Numbered from the stretch's first letter, positions 36,701-50,510 are shown. The stretch: 64,000 nucleotides of DNA from Paragordius varius (GCA_964247055.1 OZ176053.1:5270001-5334000); one strand, 5' to 3'. Made by a program: numbers and translations. Notes: generated by a model not told the origin, from the sequence alone.

Positions 36701-39700
36701 TAATTTTATTATAAATACTTATATCAAATTATTCTTAATCCAATATGGACTAAAATGCTGAATGTATTTAATCAGCCATTTAATTGAAAAAAGAAATATG
36801 ATCAATCTGCTTTATTTTCCATAATCCAATCGCAAATCTCATAAATATATTATATATACCTTGATTCCTTAGTATCAGAAGCTTTTTGCGTTTGATTTGC
36901 ATCCAAGTCTTCAAAATAATCATCAGGGGCTTGGGGTCCAACATAACGAATTCCAAATCGTTTACAGATTAATAGGTGTGGCCACCATTCAATATTGGTT
37001 CGTGTGGTTAAGGGACCGAAATTATGCCCTTCAATTGCATGCTGCATCTTTTTTTCTTGCTCATTTAACTTATATAATTTTAAATATTATATACCATTTA
37101 CTATTCAAATTCATCCTTGAACAAATTAAATTCACCCTTGAACAATTCTAATACAACCTAAAAATAAATTATGTGTTTTCGGGTAAATATGACTCATTAT
37201 TAATATGAAATGTATCTTTATGGCTTAATTTTTTTCAGTATTATTATAATTTAAAACAAAATTTCATTGTTTAAAAATATAAAAAATATAGGTAATTTTT
37301 AATCTAAAAAATACATAATTTATTTTAGGGTGAATTTAAATCGTTCAAGAGTGAATTTGAAGTGTAAATGGTATATGTTAAATAATTTAATACTTCTTTA
37401 TATTGTTTCTGGGTAAAAATAATGCACCACCATAAATAATATTTCGTCATACCAAATATTATAAAAACCCAATCATATGTAAGCGTTTTACCAGTTTACA
37501 GATTAGACAAAGAAACCGTTTTTCGCAAACCAATATCAAGAATTTTAAAAACATTTTTTATTTATTTCACCATATTTGTTTTTTAATATTTCAGTGAAAT
37601 ATTCTGGTATGTTTAAACTTTTCAAAAAAGTAACAGACAATAAAAGTTAGCTATTATTTTATAGCTCATATCATTGAAATAATTAGGTTTATCCCAAAAT
37701 CCTACTAAATTCACAATTAAATATCCAAAAAAATTAAACCCAATAACCGAAACTAAAACACTTAAGGGTTTCTGAAAACATACATTAAAATATTCCGTGA
37801 TAATACAAAGTTACCTCTTGAACATTAACTTGTTGATGTTCCAAACTAACACCTTTGGATACAAATCGTTTTTGTAATATGGAAGCAATGTTTGCATTAT
37901 GCATAGATTTTCCCTCTGAACGAGCCTTACTGTCCTTAACATTAATATCATCCGTGTCGGAGAGTTTCAATAAAGAAACATCCGTTATTCGAATAAGATT
38001 GAGAAACTCTTGTCGTTCTTTATCGACTTCCCATTCGGTTAAACCACCATAATATATACCGTTGAATAGGGATTCTAGATTAAAAATTGACATTATAAAT
38101 ATATGCTGTTAAATGGCTTACTAAAAATAGATATCATATCGGATAAGAATTATGGCCACTATAATAAATTGAAGAATATAAATTATTTTCGACACGTGAA
38201 TAGTATAAAAATATGGAAATTTATTTAAAACGTATCATAGAATAAATAAAATTCGAACGGTTTCGGACATTTTAACGTGTGTCCGTCCTCAGCATAAAAA
38301 AAAAATAAAAATTATATAAAAATTAGGATGGATAAAATGGTGCTTTATATACAATTTTTAAAAACGTTTATTGTTGTTTCTTTTCTCGTAACAAATGATA
38401 AGTTAAAACCATTTGTCATTGAGAGTGGTTTAAACCATGTCAACAAACAATTAAATTTATAAACATATACTAAAAAAAAAAAAAAAAAAAAAAAAAAACA
38501 CAAAGAACAACTTTGAGTGGAAAACAAAAGAGTCCATATGGATAATTTCCCCCATTCTAGCTGATCTTTTTATGGAAACATTTGAAAATCAATTTATATT
38601 AAATTATTTTTTAAAACCAAAATTTTATACCCGGTATGTGGACGATATGTTTATCATTTGGCCACATACAAGAACTGATCTCTCCTTATTTTTAGATTAT
38701 ATAAATTCGAATCCTTTTAACATACGTTTAACCGTCGAATTTGAGGCTAACCGATCACTACCATTTTTAGATGTTTTAATTACTCGAAATGACACAACAT
38801 TGTCATACAGTTTTTATCAAAAACCCACTCATTCCAATACCTATTTACATAAAAGTTCTTACCACAACTCGTTACAAAAAAAGAATGTTTTAAAAAATCA
38901 AATCTTTCGCCGGCTTAAACTGACAGATAATGCAAATAAGAATATTATAACAGAGCGTTTTGTGGAAACCTTTTTAAAAAATGGATATTCTGCAAACGAT
39001 ATCCATCGAGCAATTTTATCACTAAATAATACCAAAGAAAACACAAAAAATTATAAGTTTTTTATTTCATTACCATATATACAGAACATCACCGATCGCA
39101 TAGCTCACACTTTAAAGCAATTTGACATTGGTGTGGGGTTTAAACCAGGTCTTAAATTAAAAACTTTTTTATCAAATAATAATAAATCCAAATTAAATTA
39201 TCCAGGGGTGTATAAAGTTCCATGCGAGTGTGGCAGGGTATATATCGGCCAAACCGCAAGGAAAGTTAAAACACGCCTGAATGAACACAAGTATAACATA
39301 AAGAATGGAGATTTTAAGAGTTGTATTGCGGAACATTGTTGGAAGGAAAATCATAATGTTTCCTTTGACAATGTCAGTTGCATTACAATTTTCAATAATA
39401 ATCAAAGGCTTACGCGGGAATCATTAGAGATTCTCAAAGGAAACAACTTTAACCGAGAGGAGGGACAAAAGATGAGTGATATATGGAAAGTCATTCTTGA
39501 TGATTGAATCCATATGGACTCTTTTGTTTTCCACTCAAAGTTGTTCTTTGTGTTTTTTTTTTTTTTTTTTTTTTTAGTATATGTTTATAAATTTAATTGT
39601 TTGTTGACATGGTTTAAACCACTCTCAATGACAAATGGTTTTAACTTATCATTTGTTACGAGAAAAGAAACAACAATAAACGTTTTTAAAAATTGTATAT

Positions 39701-42700
39701 AAAGCACCATTTTATCCATCCTAATTTTTATATAATTTTTATTTTTTTTTTTATGCTGAGGACGGACACACGTTAAAATGTCCGAAACCGTTCGAATTTT
39801 ATTTATTCTATGATACGTTTTAAATAAATTTCCATATTTTTACACTATAATAAATATTAAAATAAGATTGAGGTGATTTATCTTTGAAACATAGGAATTT
39901 CTAGGTAAACTAAAGCCATTAAAGATCTGATAAATCTAACCTTCAAGATTAACATTGCTATTTATCTAAATATTACCATAAGCAAAATCAAAATCAAATA
40001 ATGTTTTCTAAATTTATCATAAAAATCGCTTTAAATTCGTATAAGATTATAAAAAACCTTTTTCTTTGGCATTCATTTGATCTAATAAATGTTTTTTAGT
40101 ATGTCCCTTCCTATGGTGTTTATAATGAGTTGTGGCGCCCGACAAAAAACATGTCCCACGCGAAACAGAATCTTGAAGGCCTTTAAAATTTGCAGCAAAA
40201 GCTTCCCATCTAGCTCGTTTTCGCGGGTCCGATTCAAAGGGTCGGAACAATGGCTCTATATTTAGTTTTTTTTGTTAAATTTTATAAAATAGCAATTGTT
40301 TTTATCTATAAAATAGGCATGGATATATTATTACTACTGTTGGGTATTAAATTTTTTAAACAAATAGATAAATTACCTTTTATTTATAAAAGGTAATTGA
40401 AATCCTAGTAAAACAATAGTATTGTAGATTTAAGAAACATCATATAAATGGCCATTAAAACTTAAAGCGTCGCACTAAAACTCAAAATCCGTAATAAATT
40501 ATTCAAAAATTTAATAAGATTTGATTCGCAAACTAGCCTAAAATTATCTTTATGATGCAATATGAATAACTTTATTTTACTTGAAGGCAACTTTTGATCA
40601 ATGTGTGAGATTGTGGGAACTTTTTCATTTAAAAATAAATGGGTTTTATAGGGTTGTGCAGTTGAATGGTCAGGTGGTTGTTGGGTAGAATCTTTGTTTA
40701 AATTTGATTCGTCAGACCTGTTCAATATTTTATGTTAGGTTAAATTATAAACATATGACAATACTTTATATAATTTATATTTCAGGATTGAGAAAAAATG
40801 TATAAATAAAACACATACAATAAAGTAGCTTTGTCTGGTTGTGATTTGGAAGTCCAAATATTGGATATATCCTATACGTATGAATAAGCAATTTTATCGT
40901 CGTAAAAGATTAAAATACTAGGTAAAATATATTTTAAAATAATTTATATATTTTATAAAATATATTTTATATAAAAATGGAGACAACTTAAAATATTCTA
41001 ATATATATTATACTCTGAGTGATATTCGTAGGCCGAGACGCATTAAAAATTTATCAAGCAAAAAGTTATGTTTTTGTTTAGAGGATATAGACGATAATTG
41101 ATTATTTTGATTAGTGTTTGCCGGATTATTTGAGGGATTAGTGGATGAGAAAGGCATAGAGCTTCGAACAAAATTAAGGCTAAAATCGGTTAAAATATCG
41201 TACGTTTTTCGATCTAACAAAAAACGTTAATTTTTTAAATATTACGAGATTGAATATTTTATATAATAATAATGAATTCTCGTAAATCATTTTAAATTAT
41301 AGTAAAATTCAACCAATGAAATGAAATAAAAGAAATAAATAATATTGATGAAATTTAAAATTATTAAATATAATAAATCTTTTGTTGTTATAAAAAATAA
41401 TGGATGTAAATAGACCCTTCTCATAAAGGAAGAGAGACATAACTCATTATCTGTTCACTCCCTTTTAATAAAGGTTTTTAAATTAATATTCCATTTAAAT
41501 AAAATATTTGATATTAAACTGTAAATGTAAAAAATTCCATATATTAAATTTGTTTTTGGCTCATTTTAGAGGTAATCATGCAAACTAGTTAGGTGATCTC
41601 AACTTTGAACGGTTATAATGAAAACACTCGTAAAAATGTATGGCAATCAGCTAAATAGGTTTATATGGCTATTTCAAAATAGGTCATTTTGTAAAAAATC
41701 AAAATAAGCCAAAAAATACCAGTTTTCTTATCGCCCCTATCACGATGAGAGTTGGTTTGATTAGTATCTTTTTTAGCAGCGGGTTCATCTTTAAACAACG
41801 GAATATCATATTTAAGGAGATTGGGATTATTTTCAGATGTGGCTAATTTATCATTTGTTAGAGAGGATTGGTTCAATATGGGTTCATCAAAAATTTCAAT
41901 CTCCTCATCGCTATCAAAGGCGCCATAACCAAATGCCTACACATTTAAAGTTTTTTACATTTATAATGGATATAAAAAATTCCTTTATAATTATATATCG
42001 AAAGATATAAACTGTATAATAAGGAGACAAGAATTGACGTTTTAACAAAAAATATGTGGAATGGAGGAATTCGAATATGAAAAAAAATGTCTTTTTAATT
42101 TTTTTAGATAATTAATATACAGAATTTTAACTAAAATGTAAATAAATATTCATTGGGTATTACTTGACCAATAATGCCTTTTTTACGTTTTTTAGCAAGA
42201 GTTTCACGAAACGTACTCCCCAAAGCTTCAGCAAAAGAGGATAACCCTTCAGTACCTTGTGATTTTACATTCGTAGATGGGGCCAATATTTCTGATTTAT
42301 CCTAATAATTGGGTGTAATAAATTTCGAAAATCAATAAAAAGAGTCAAAAAATTTACATTTTTATGCTCAAATGATAAATTGTTTATATTAATTAAACCT
42401 CTTTTTGATCTAGGGAACCCGTTGATGTATACCCTAATCCGGTCGATCCGTCGAAACCTGATTTATGTACTAAGGAAAAGGGCTCTACATCAGGGGGTAA
42501 ATATTCATATTTTTTCTCCTCGGTTTTCTGGGGAAAAAATTAATATACAGTTAAAATATTAAAAAGAGTATAAAAATAATAAGTAATGGACCAAATTTAT
42601 ATATTTTTTAAATATACAATTTAATTGAAAATGCAGCTGTATTATTAATATATCAGAAATTTTCAATAATTTTTCCTAATAAGGTCATGTAAGTAATATT

Positions 42701-44729
42701 TTAATCAAATAATTTAAATAACTGTGGTCATAAAACCAGGGAAATTAGATGAAAAGGACATCAATATAAAGATAATGCTAATAAAATATTATATTACAAT
42801 CAATTATCTAAAAACATAGATAAATAAACCACATCTTATAAAAATTTTGCCCAAAGCATAATTCATCCATCAAAAGTAGCCAATAATATTTTCTACAAAG
42901 CGGGATTAAATATTCAGTTTTAAACTAAATGATAAATTACCATTTTAGCACGCAAAAATTCGGGAGGCATTGCACATCCATACACCTTCTTATCCACGGT
43001 GGAGTCAAGAGATTTTGGCGCGTCAAACACAATTTCTTCCACAAGATCATTATTGGATTGGCTTTTTTGAGGGGAATAAATTACTTTTTCAGCATTTTGC
43101 TGAAAGTTTGTTTCGACATTTTTATCAATGGCAATATCTTTATGAGAGTCATTAATTGCGGATAAATCATCGGTACACGTTAAAGCACCATGAACTGTTA
43201 CATTACGTTTTCGGGTTAATAGTTTTGGCCCAACACCACGGCCTTCACGTCCACCCAAACACTTGAAAATTGAAAGGCCCATTGTGAGACTATATAAAAG
43301 AAAAATGGACAATTTAACGACTTTTATTAACACGATAAAGCATGAATTAAAACCGAAACTCTATTTGCAAAACAAGGTATAAACCAAAAATAAATAAAAT
43401 ATTTTGTTTTTAAAATTTAAATAAAAGTAGGGTTAAATAAAATTTTGAAAAGTGTATATTTCTGGCTACGATATCTGCAAATTCAAAAAACGAAACCAAT
43501 AAACCATTTTTTGTCAAAAGAATTCTTTAGCTGTAATCATTTCGTTAGGAACTTTTTTTAAAAATAAATTTGTGGAAATCAGTTTTGGTTCCAATCCCTG
43601 CAATCGATGTAATTTACAATTAAATAGCATATACTATAAAACTATGATAAAAATATACTCATTGTTGCATTGAAACAAGGACAGTATTTGATTATTGGTA
43701 TCATCAACCTCACCTTTGACTGTAAAGTTTGGTTTAAGCGTGGCTTTTTTAGTAACTTCAACCTGTTTAGGTGCAATACCAAACTCCTCAAAATCCTAAG
43801 AATGCAAATAAATTGTCAATAAGAAAGATATATATAAAATTATATCTAAAATCAAAAATAAACCTCATCATCCATGTAATCTTCAGCTTTTGGGGCATTG
43901 GCGCTTGATTGTTTTTCAGTGCGGGAGGATCGAAATGTGGCAGGTTTCCATCCTAATAAAGGTTCATAACAGTTTAATCAACATAAGAATATGATTTTTA
44001 TAAAATATAAACATGTAATTGATTTAAAAAAGTTGGGTTTGCTGAATGTGAAATTGTATTTAATTTTAATATTAGGCATGTTCACATTTCGCTTCTTTTA
44101 TTGTAAAAAAGTCACCAATAAGACTGAAAAAGGAAAAAATAAAAGTATCAAAAATATGTTTTATTAACACAAAATGACAAAGATATTGTAGCATCGATAA
44201 ATTCAAAGCAAAATAATTAATTCATTACTAAAAAATAAAATCTTATAAAAAAGTTAGATATATTACTATTTATTATATTTGGTAACTATAATATATTTTA
44301 ACTGTTTTGGAATCTTATTATAATTGTGAGTTAAAATTTATAATAATTTGATAAAAAATTATTAAACTATATTTACATATTTAAACCCAAAATATTAATA
44401 ATTTTTGTTTTTCAATTATTAAAAACGTATATAAAATATGTTTCTAAAATGAATTTAAATAATGTTCTTAGTTATCAATTTACCTTCCTTAGTTCCCACA
44501 GTATTAAAAAAGCCAGCCGAAAATCCGCCTGTAAAAGCTCCGTGAAACCTTCGTCTACCTTGAGCATCTCGGGCTATCTGGTCTTCAACATGAACAGCCT
44601 TTTTATAGATTAAACCTCCACCTTTTAAATTTTCATCAGAGGGTAAATCTTAATTATAATGAAAAATCAACCTTCCTCACCCAACAAAGCCGTTCCAAAC
44701 ATAATATGCCTTTGCAATTTATTGGACAT
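33493..44729 (-). CDS. GPATCH1: G-patch domain-containing protein 1
   Basis: A spliceosome-associated nuclear protein. Eighteen exons were traced: 44729-44672, 44648-44484, 43952-43864, 43795-43659, 43289-42941, 42527-42399, 42301-42164, 41936-41720, 41213-41014, 40871-40819, 40717-40581, 40255-40058, 38074-37815, 37068-36860, 36311-36187, 35969-35804, 35697-35574, 33662-33493. They encode about 975 aa (human about 930). Matches in order are [37 protein letters not shown], the G-patch ([20 protein letters not shown]), [86 protein letters not shown] and a Lys/Arg/His-rich tail. Phases agree at every junction except 36860/36312, where a small exon is probably missing from my model. Intron 1 is 23 bp. 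The intron at 38075-40057 holds a Penelope-like element, and that at 37069-37814 a MITE. Confidence 0.93.
33671..33709. repeat. (AT)n microsatellite
   Basis: About 38 bp of pure ta repeats, lying in the last GPATCH1 intron just upstream (minus strand) of the final exon. Confidence 0.9.
37090..37375. mobile_element. Foldback MITE, copy A4
   Basis: Ends tataccatttactattcaaa and complement of tataccatttacacttcaaa. Short arms hold two to three units of the caaattcacccttgaac repeat. It lies in a GPATCH1 intron. Confidence 0.75.
38200..38543. repeat. Left inverted arm of the Penelope-like element
   Basis: Pairs with 39508-39848 in reverse complement with very few differences beyond the length of an internal homopolymer (38470-38500). 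It contains the complement of a hammerhead-like core at 38260-38292. Confidence 0.9.
39508..39848. repeat. Right inverted arm of the Penelope-like element
   Basis: Starts one base after the stop codon of the element's frame. It contains ctgagga (39756-39762), a 5-bp stem and gaaac (39784-39788), which resembles a hammerhead ribozyme core. Confidence 0.9.
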
Positions 44730-47189
44730 GCTGTAAAGGTATGTGTTATAATTCAAGCATGCATTTCATATGTCGGTTTGAAAATTATTATCTTTGAAAA
44801 TGTATATTAGTAATTAATTTAATCAAGTTTTTTAAAAAAATAGTTAAGACTTGAAGGCATAATTATATAACTCATATTCAAATACAAAAGATTTTGGACA
44901 AAAGATGTGAGTTTATTGATAAGGAACGAAAGCGTTTATATTTTTTTAGGAATAGATATATATAATTATTAACACTAATCTTGTAGTTCAAGAGGGATTT
45001 TAAATTTCAATTATCTTGATAATACAAAGTTATTTTTCCAAATTTATGTTTCTCTTTTTCGGCTCATATAAATTTTAAAACTGTAAAAATTCTCATCCCA
45101 ACCTTTCCACCCCTTTTTTGGATTTATAACACTCCATTACTTTTTAGGGTCTTATCTCCCAGAGCAAGGCAAATTTAAAAAGGCCTTTTTTAGTCTTTTA
45201 TGCGCATTATAAAAAATTGTTATATAATGTAAAATTCTAAAAAATCCCCATCTCAAACTTTTTGCCAGCATTTTTTTGTAATTTTTTAAATCGCTGATTC
45301 AGATACATAAATGTATATAGTTAAGTATATAATTAACTTGAAAAACCTTTCAAGCTTTATTTAACCAGCAAAAACTTGATATATTTTATATAATATCAGC
45401 TGTTGTTTCAATCGTGCTTTCTATCTGTCCCAATTTTACTAGAAGTCTCACAACTGTAAAAATATAAGTTTTTTAACATATGAGAACTATGTTTGATAAA
45501 TGATTTTAAATACAAAATCTTTCAAAACTTTACTTTATTCAAAATTGAGCTCTGGGATATCAAATACCCCAAAAAGTAAACTAGGACCAAAAGGTCAAAC
45601 GTAATGAAGTGTTTAATAGCTATTACAGCCAAAAAATGAATATACTTTATATATAAAATTAACTTAAGAAAGCATTCAAAATCCATATTTATAAGCAAAT
45701 AGTAAATATATCGATTTGGAATCTGGTTTTTATCTTTCGGACCTATAAAATAACATTATATAAGCTTTTTGGGAGAATAATGTTTGATAAATAATTTTAA
45801 ACCAAACCAACTCTCAAAACAGTAGTTTATTTACAACTTAATCTCTGATATAAAACTATCCCAATCGTTTGCAAAAAATGAAAATAATGGAGTTTAATTT
45901 AATGATAATGATGTTATGGCAGCCCTATTGATTCGACGAATAATATTAAAAATTTACTTAGAACCTGCATAATCATTTCACATGCCTAATAATTCTAAGA
46001 TTTTATTTATAATTAATCTAAAGAAATTTGAATATTATCAGCAAAAATATGTAAATTACATATTAAAAGATGTTAATATGTATATATTAATCCATTTTTT
46101 TCTTGAGAAATATTTGATTTGACAAAAAAAAGCATCAGGGTTTTCATGGTGCTTTTGCTTTTGGGATATTTGGGTCTGAGATAGAAATATCGAATTTTAT
46201 GGTAATTACTCAAAATAAAATATTAAGCGCCAATTTTGTTATAAATAATAAATATTTTTATTAAAAGTCAAATGCTTCAAATTTAATTGTGTATATGTCA
46301 AAATTACATTAGAAGCGGGACAATGCAACAATGATCTTTAATAATTTCAAATTTTTTATATCCCTCATAATTAGCTTTTTCATTATAAAAAATGCAAAAC
46401 GAGATCCTAATAAACATTTTTAAAGACATGCTCGAATATTACACAGAAATAGATTGTAAATGAAAAGAATACGTTTACTGATAAAATCGATTTTGGTAAA
46501 ACACCATTTGAGTTTTCCTGAAGTAAAAATAGTATGTTAATTTATTGTCACTTGCGATGCCATTTAGTTTTAATCATTTAAGAAATTTGAAAGCCTTTTA
46601 TATACATGATATGACTAATATTTTTACCATCATGTTAGTAATAAATTGTCTGTATATTATGGATATATAATTAGTTTTAGAATTGATGCATTTCTTGAAA
46701 ACCATACCTTATTATCCCGTGTCATTAAAGAATTGAGGATTATAATAGCCCGGTATAGAGCCAAAATATGGCATACTATCTGGCTAGATTATTTTTCAAT
46801 TATATATTGAATTCAAAGGTTTTGACGGGCTACCCCTAAAAATGTATTATGGCAAATTAAAAGAGTAGAAAAACCTAAAATTATAAAGTGAATTACAAAA
46901 GCAAGTAAACATATGTCTTGCCTTAAAGTGGCCTTTGGTTAAAAATATAGGCGTTTAATCTATCAGAGTTTAGGTATTAGTCTCAGAATACAAGATTAGT
47001 GCACCAATACAAACAAATTTATTGATAATGTCATGAAAAACATTAGTTTTTCTTTTGTTATAAAAATAATAATATAATCTTCATAATTATAGATATTTGT
47101 ACTTAAAGATCCACAAAAATTTTCGAAATTAATTTATAACATAAATTTGCGCACAATTAACTGAATAAATTGTATTAGTTTCATTACAA
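44730..47189. other. GPATCH1 upstream / SOUL gene downstream interval
   Basis: Apart from the family C repeat at 45127-45616 and a related fragment at about 45760-45890, I see no gene. It presumably holds the GPATCH1 promoter close to 44730. Confidence 0.45.
45127..45616. repeat. Repeat family C, copy 1
   Basis: Runs from taacactccattactttttag to the complement (gtaatgaagtgtttaa), giving short inverted ends. Blocks tctcaaactttttgccagca, aatatcagctgttgtttcaa and aaactaggaccaaaagg(t) match the other family C copies. Confidence 0.65.
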
Positions 47190-48673
47190 TCATTTATTTT
47201 TCTGTTTTTGAATAGTTTCAACATCGTCCGGATTGGCAGGAATCCAAATTTCGTTTCTTAAATTTTTTGTGTCTCCAGGTCTAAAATACATTAATTTTAT
47301 TGTAAATTATTTTTTTTAAAAAATCACATGATGCAAACAGTTTAAAAAAACACTTATTTTGGCATATGGTGACAGGTAAAATCAATAAACATGCAATTAT
47401 AAAAACATGTTAACGATTTAAAATTCAATTTCCTTGTGTTTATAAGAAATATATATTATTACAAAATTATTTTAGTTATAATTAACCTATTGTATCCAGC
47501 TGTGAAATATGAATTAGTCTCAATATCAACACCAAATTTTTGTTTAATCTGCTCCTTTATATGATTGAATTGATCAATCGAATTATACGGTTCAGGGACT
47601 GCCCCTGGATAACGGTAAACATAAAAGAATTGTTTCGGCATATGATGGAATTGGACCTATCGTACAACATACATATTTTGCAACATGAAATATTTAGTTA
47701 CCATAAAAATAATAAAACATTTTTGTAAATTAAAATATTGAATATTTATTCCGACATCAAAGTTTATTAATTAATAAATGATTATATCGCATACGCCTTG
47801 CTTCAATTAATAAATAACTTGCATTCAAATGATCAACGTTAGGATTTTCCTCGTTTTTCATGTAAAAATACAAGCTTAGTAATCCATTTTCTGGGGGTTC
47901 TTTGATCAAAACGGGTACCGTCATATCAATATTTGTTGCTATAATTTTTTATACATATATTTATTATCTCCTCCGTTGTACAATATTATAAAAGTTTTTA
48001 TTAATACTGTTTATATTTACAATTGCAGTAAAAAATTTGTTTGATAAAAATACTCGTGATATATTGAAATAACTCCATGAAAGCCTTGTTGACAGCTATT
48101 TCTTTAATGCTGGCATCGGCTGTAGAATAGGCCCAAGTTGTCGGTTCATAATCTCGAATTTCAAATTCATCGCACTTGAAGACAACATTGTAAATTGGAG
48201 TTTGATATTGTTTATGCTCGTCAAATCTTAATTTTATTGTATCAAAATATTTTATGTTTTGGAATAGGATAGAAGTGTTCTCTGTATTAGAGCCTTATTA
48301 ATTGATAAGATTGCCTATTTATTATATAATCATAGCCATCGAGAAGAATGAATATAGAGCCCCCCATGATAATTATGTAAGCTTTTCAAAAAGATGCTTA
48401 AAAATAGTTCATCTTATGTTCAATCCATTATAAAGAAGGTTTAATTACATATTCAATAAGAGTTCGAAGTTGCGTCACATAATATTTAGGTAATTTAATG
48501 GCATCAAACATCAAAAAAGCATATAATACATATAAAATTGGTTAAACATCACAAATAATTTTAAAATTAGAAATGAGCCCTTTTCAAGTCATTTTGAAAG
48601 GGGGTCTAATTATGGATTTTATAAAAACATACCCTGATCCGAATTGTTGATTCTGGTTAATGTTTATGGCCAT
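47190..48673 (-). CDS. SOUL/HEBP family haem-binding protein
   Basis: Five exons (48673-48633, 48226-48054, 47938-47838, 47656-47487, 47280-47190) join in frame to 191 aa, the usual HEBP1/HEBP2 length. Family landmarks in order are TPIYNVVFKCDEFEIRDYEP (strand opening the SOUL domain), TWAYSTADAS, NIDMTVPVLIKEPP, FYVYRYPGAVPEPY (the tvYVrsFgG block), SYFTAGYN (the yytAGYdsP block) and NEIWIPANPDD at the C-terminus. There is no signal peptide, which points to the cytosol, as for HEBP1. HEBP-type proteins bind tetrapyrroles, but that activity here is inferred from family only. The exon 3 donor (47838, gttgat) is weak and was chosen because it alone keeps the frame. Confidence 0.9.
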
Positions 48674-48822
48674 TGTGAAATGTAAAAACTGAAGTTGTAT
48701 GTTTTGAAAAAAATACGAAATTGTTTACAAAAATATTTTGTTGATGTCTAAAAGAGTATATGTAATATTTGTGTTGACCAAGGTCGTATACGGTTTATGA
48801 TTAGCTACAACCAATAATTATA

Positions 48823-49222
48823 TATACCATTTACAGTTCAAATTCACCCTTAAACAATTCAAATTCACCCTTAAACAATTCAAATTCACCCTTGAACAAT
48901 TCAAATTCACCCTCGAACAATTCAAATTCACCCTCAAATAAATAACATGTTTTTTAAGATTAAAAATTACCTATATTTTAATATTTTTTTAAAAAATAAA
49001 ATTTGGTTTTATATTAAAATAATACTGAATAAAATAATTAATTATGCCACAAAGATATATTTTATATTAATAATGAGTTATATTTGTTCGAAAACACATA
49101 ATTTATTTTTAGGGTGAATTTGAATTGTTCGAGGGTGAATTTGAATTGTTCAAGGGTGAATTTGAATTGTTCAAGGGTGAATTTGAATTGTTTAAGGGTG
49201 AATTTGAACTGTAAATGGTATA
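48823..49222. mobile_element. Foldback MITE, copy A3
   Basis: Ends tataccatttacagttcaaa and exact complement. Each arm has four to five units of the 21-bp repeat caattcaaattcacccttgaa. TA flanks are present. It lies just upstream of the SOUL gene start. Confidence 0.85.
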
Positions 49223-50483
49223 AAAAGCACTTAATTATTTTAAAAAGCTCATTGTAAATGTTTTATGGATAGGTGTACTCTTTCAAAGTGTCCTTGGTGT
49301 ACAAGTTTTTTCCATTATTTATTACTATGAGTCCAAATATTTTTAAGATATTTCCGTATATTATTCATAATAATTGATTGCTTTTAACAGTCGATATTGA
49401 TTAATAGACTTGCTTCATTAGTATATTATATTTATATTGTTTAAAAATAAATATTATGTTACTTTTCCAAAAAGCAATTAACATCCAAGAATGGGAACCT
49501 GGACAATAATTTATGAAAAATAATCTATAATCAATATCAATCCTGGCAAAGGCAGGCGGCACCACATTCCCTCTCAGGATTTTTTTACATAAATTATTTA
49601 ATGAAAAAACCTAACTTTGATCATTGCGATACAGCAAGTGCACAAATTTAAAAATAAACCGTTACCTCTCAATAGTGCTGCCGTAATATAAAAGATACCA
49701 ATTACTAATTTTTTTCGTAAATACTTACCCTTTTTATGCATAATACACTTAAATATATAAGGCAATCAGTTCTCGGTATACAAATCTGTCTGGAAGACTC
49801 ATTAAAAGTTAATATAAATATATCTAACCTGCTTTCTTCAAACATACAAATGCATTCATCATGTATAAATTTATTTATTTGTGTGCATATTTAAAATAGC
49901 ATAACTTTGTAGATTGTATTTTTTAGTGTTAAAAGGGAATGGAAAATAAGTTATATTTTATTGGTCCATAATTACTTTGATTTTAGATGCTACCTCGATT
50001 TTATAATGACTTAATAGTTAAAACCAATTGAAAGGAAACAAAACCTTTTTAAGTACCAAAAACGGTCCTAAATACGGTGGAATTTTATTTTTTTATAAAT
50101 ATCTAGATTTATTAAGAAATGTAATTCACAAATTTTGTTGCTATTAAATCTTTATATTTGTTGTTAAAAAAATTTTGGTAAATTTTAAAAAAAGTAAAAA
50201 CCATTAGACCCAAAAACTAAAATCAGACCCGAAACAAAATATTTGTTGGCAAAAAATACTTTGGCCCGAAATAATTTGTTCTGAACGGTTTTTTAAAAAC
50301 TGGGGAAACGGGATCCAGAGATGATGAATTTCGGAACCAAAACCGGTTTCTGTTCCGATTACACATGCTATCGCAATGATTTAAACAATTTCTTAAAAAA
50401 ATTGTTACTACATAAAAATAATTTTGATTAAAGTTTTAATTAAATGAAAGTTTATTTATAACTATCAATAAAACAATGCAATG

Positions 50484-50510
<27 letters not shown>
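49223..50510. other. Intergenic, no gene seen
   Basis: AT-rich sequence containing a short GC-rich patch (about 49540-49590) that ends in seven T, and a (ta)n run at 50485-50513. No open frame of note. Confidence 0.45.

Larger units (their letters stand above)
38157..39855 (+). mobile_element. Penelope-like retroelement with inverted terminal arms
   Basis: An open frame (38572-39507) encodes the C-terminal part of a reverse transcriptase ([15 protein letters not shown]) followed by a GIY-YIG endonuclease ([20 protein letters not shown]), the Penelope-like order. It is bracketed by inverted arms of about 340 bp (38200-38543 and 39508-39848) that are nearly identical except for the length of a poly-A/T run, so the insertion looks young. 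A 13-bp direct repeat cactataataaat (38157-38169 and 39843-39855) is the likely target duplication. It sits in a GPATCH1 intron, opposite to the gene. The element is incomplete, with only its downstream part present. Confidence 0.88.

Noticed and set aside
42929-43165. Plus-strand open frames at the GPATCH1 G-patch exon
   Set aside because: Antisense of the conserved exon 42941-43289.
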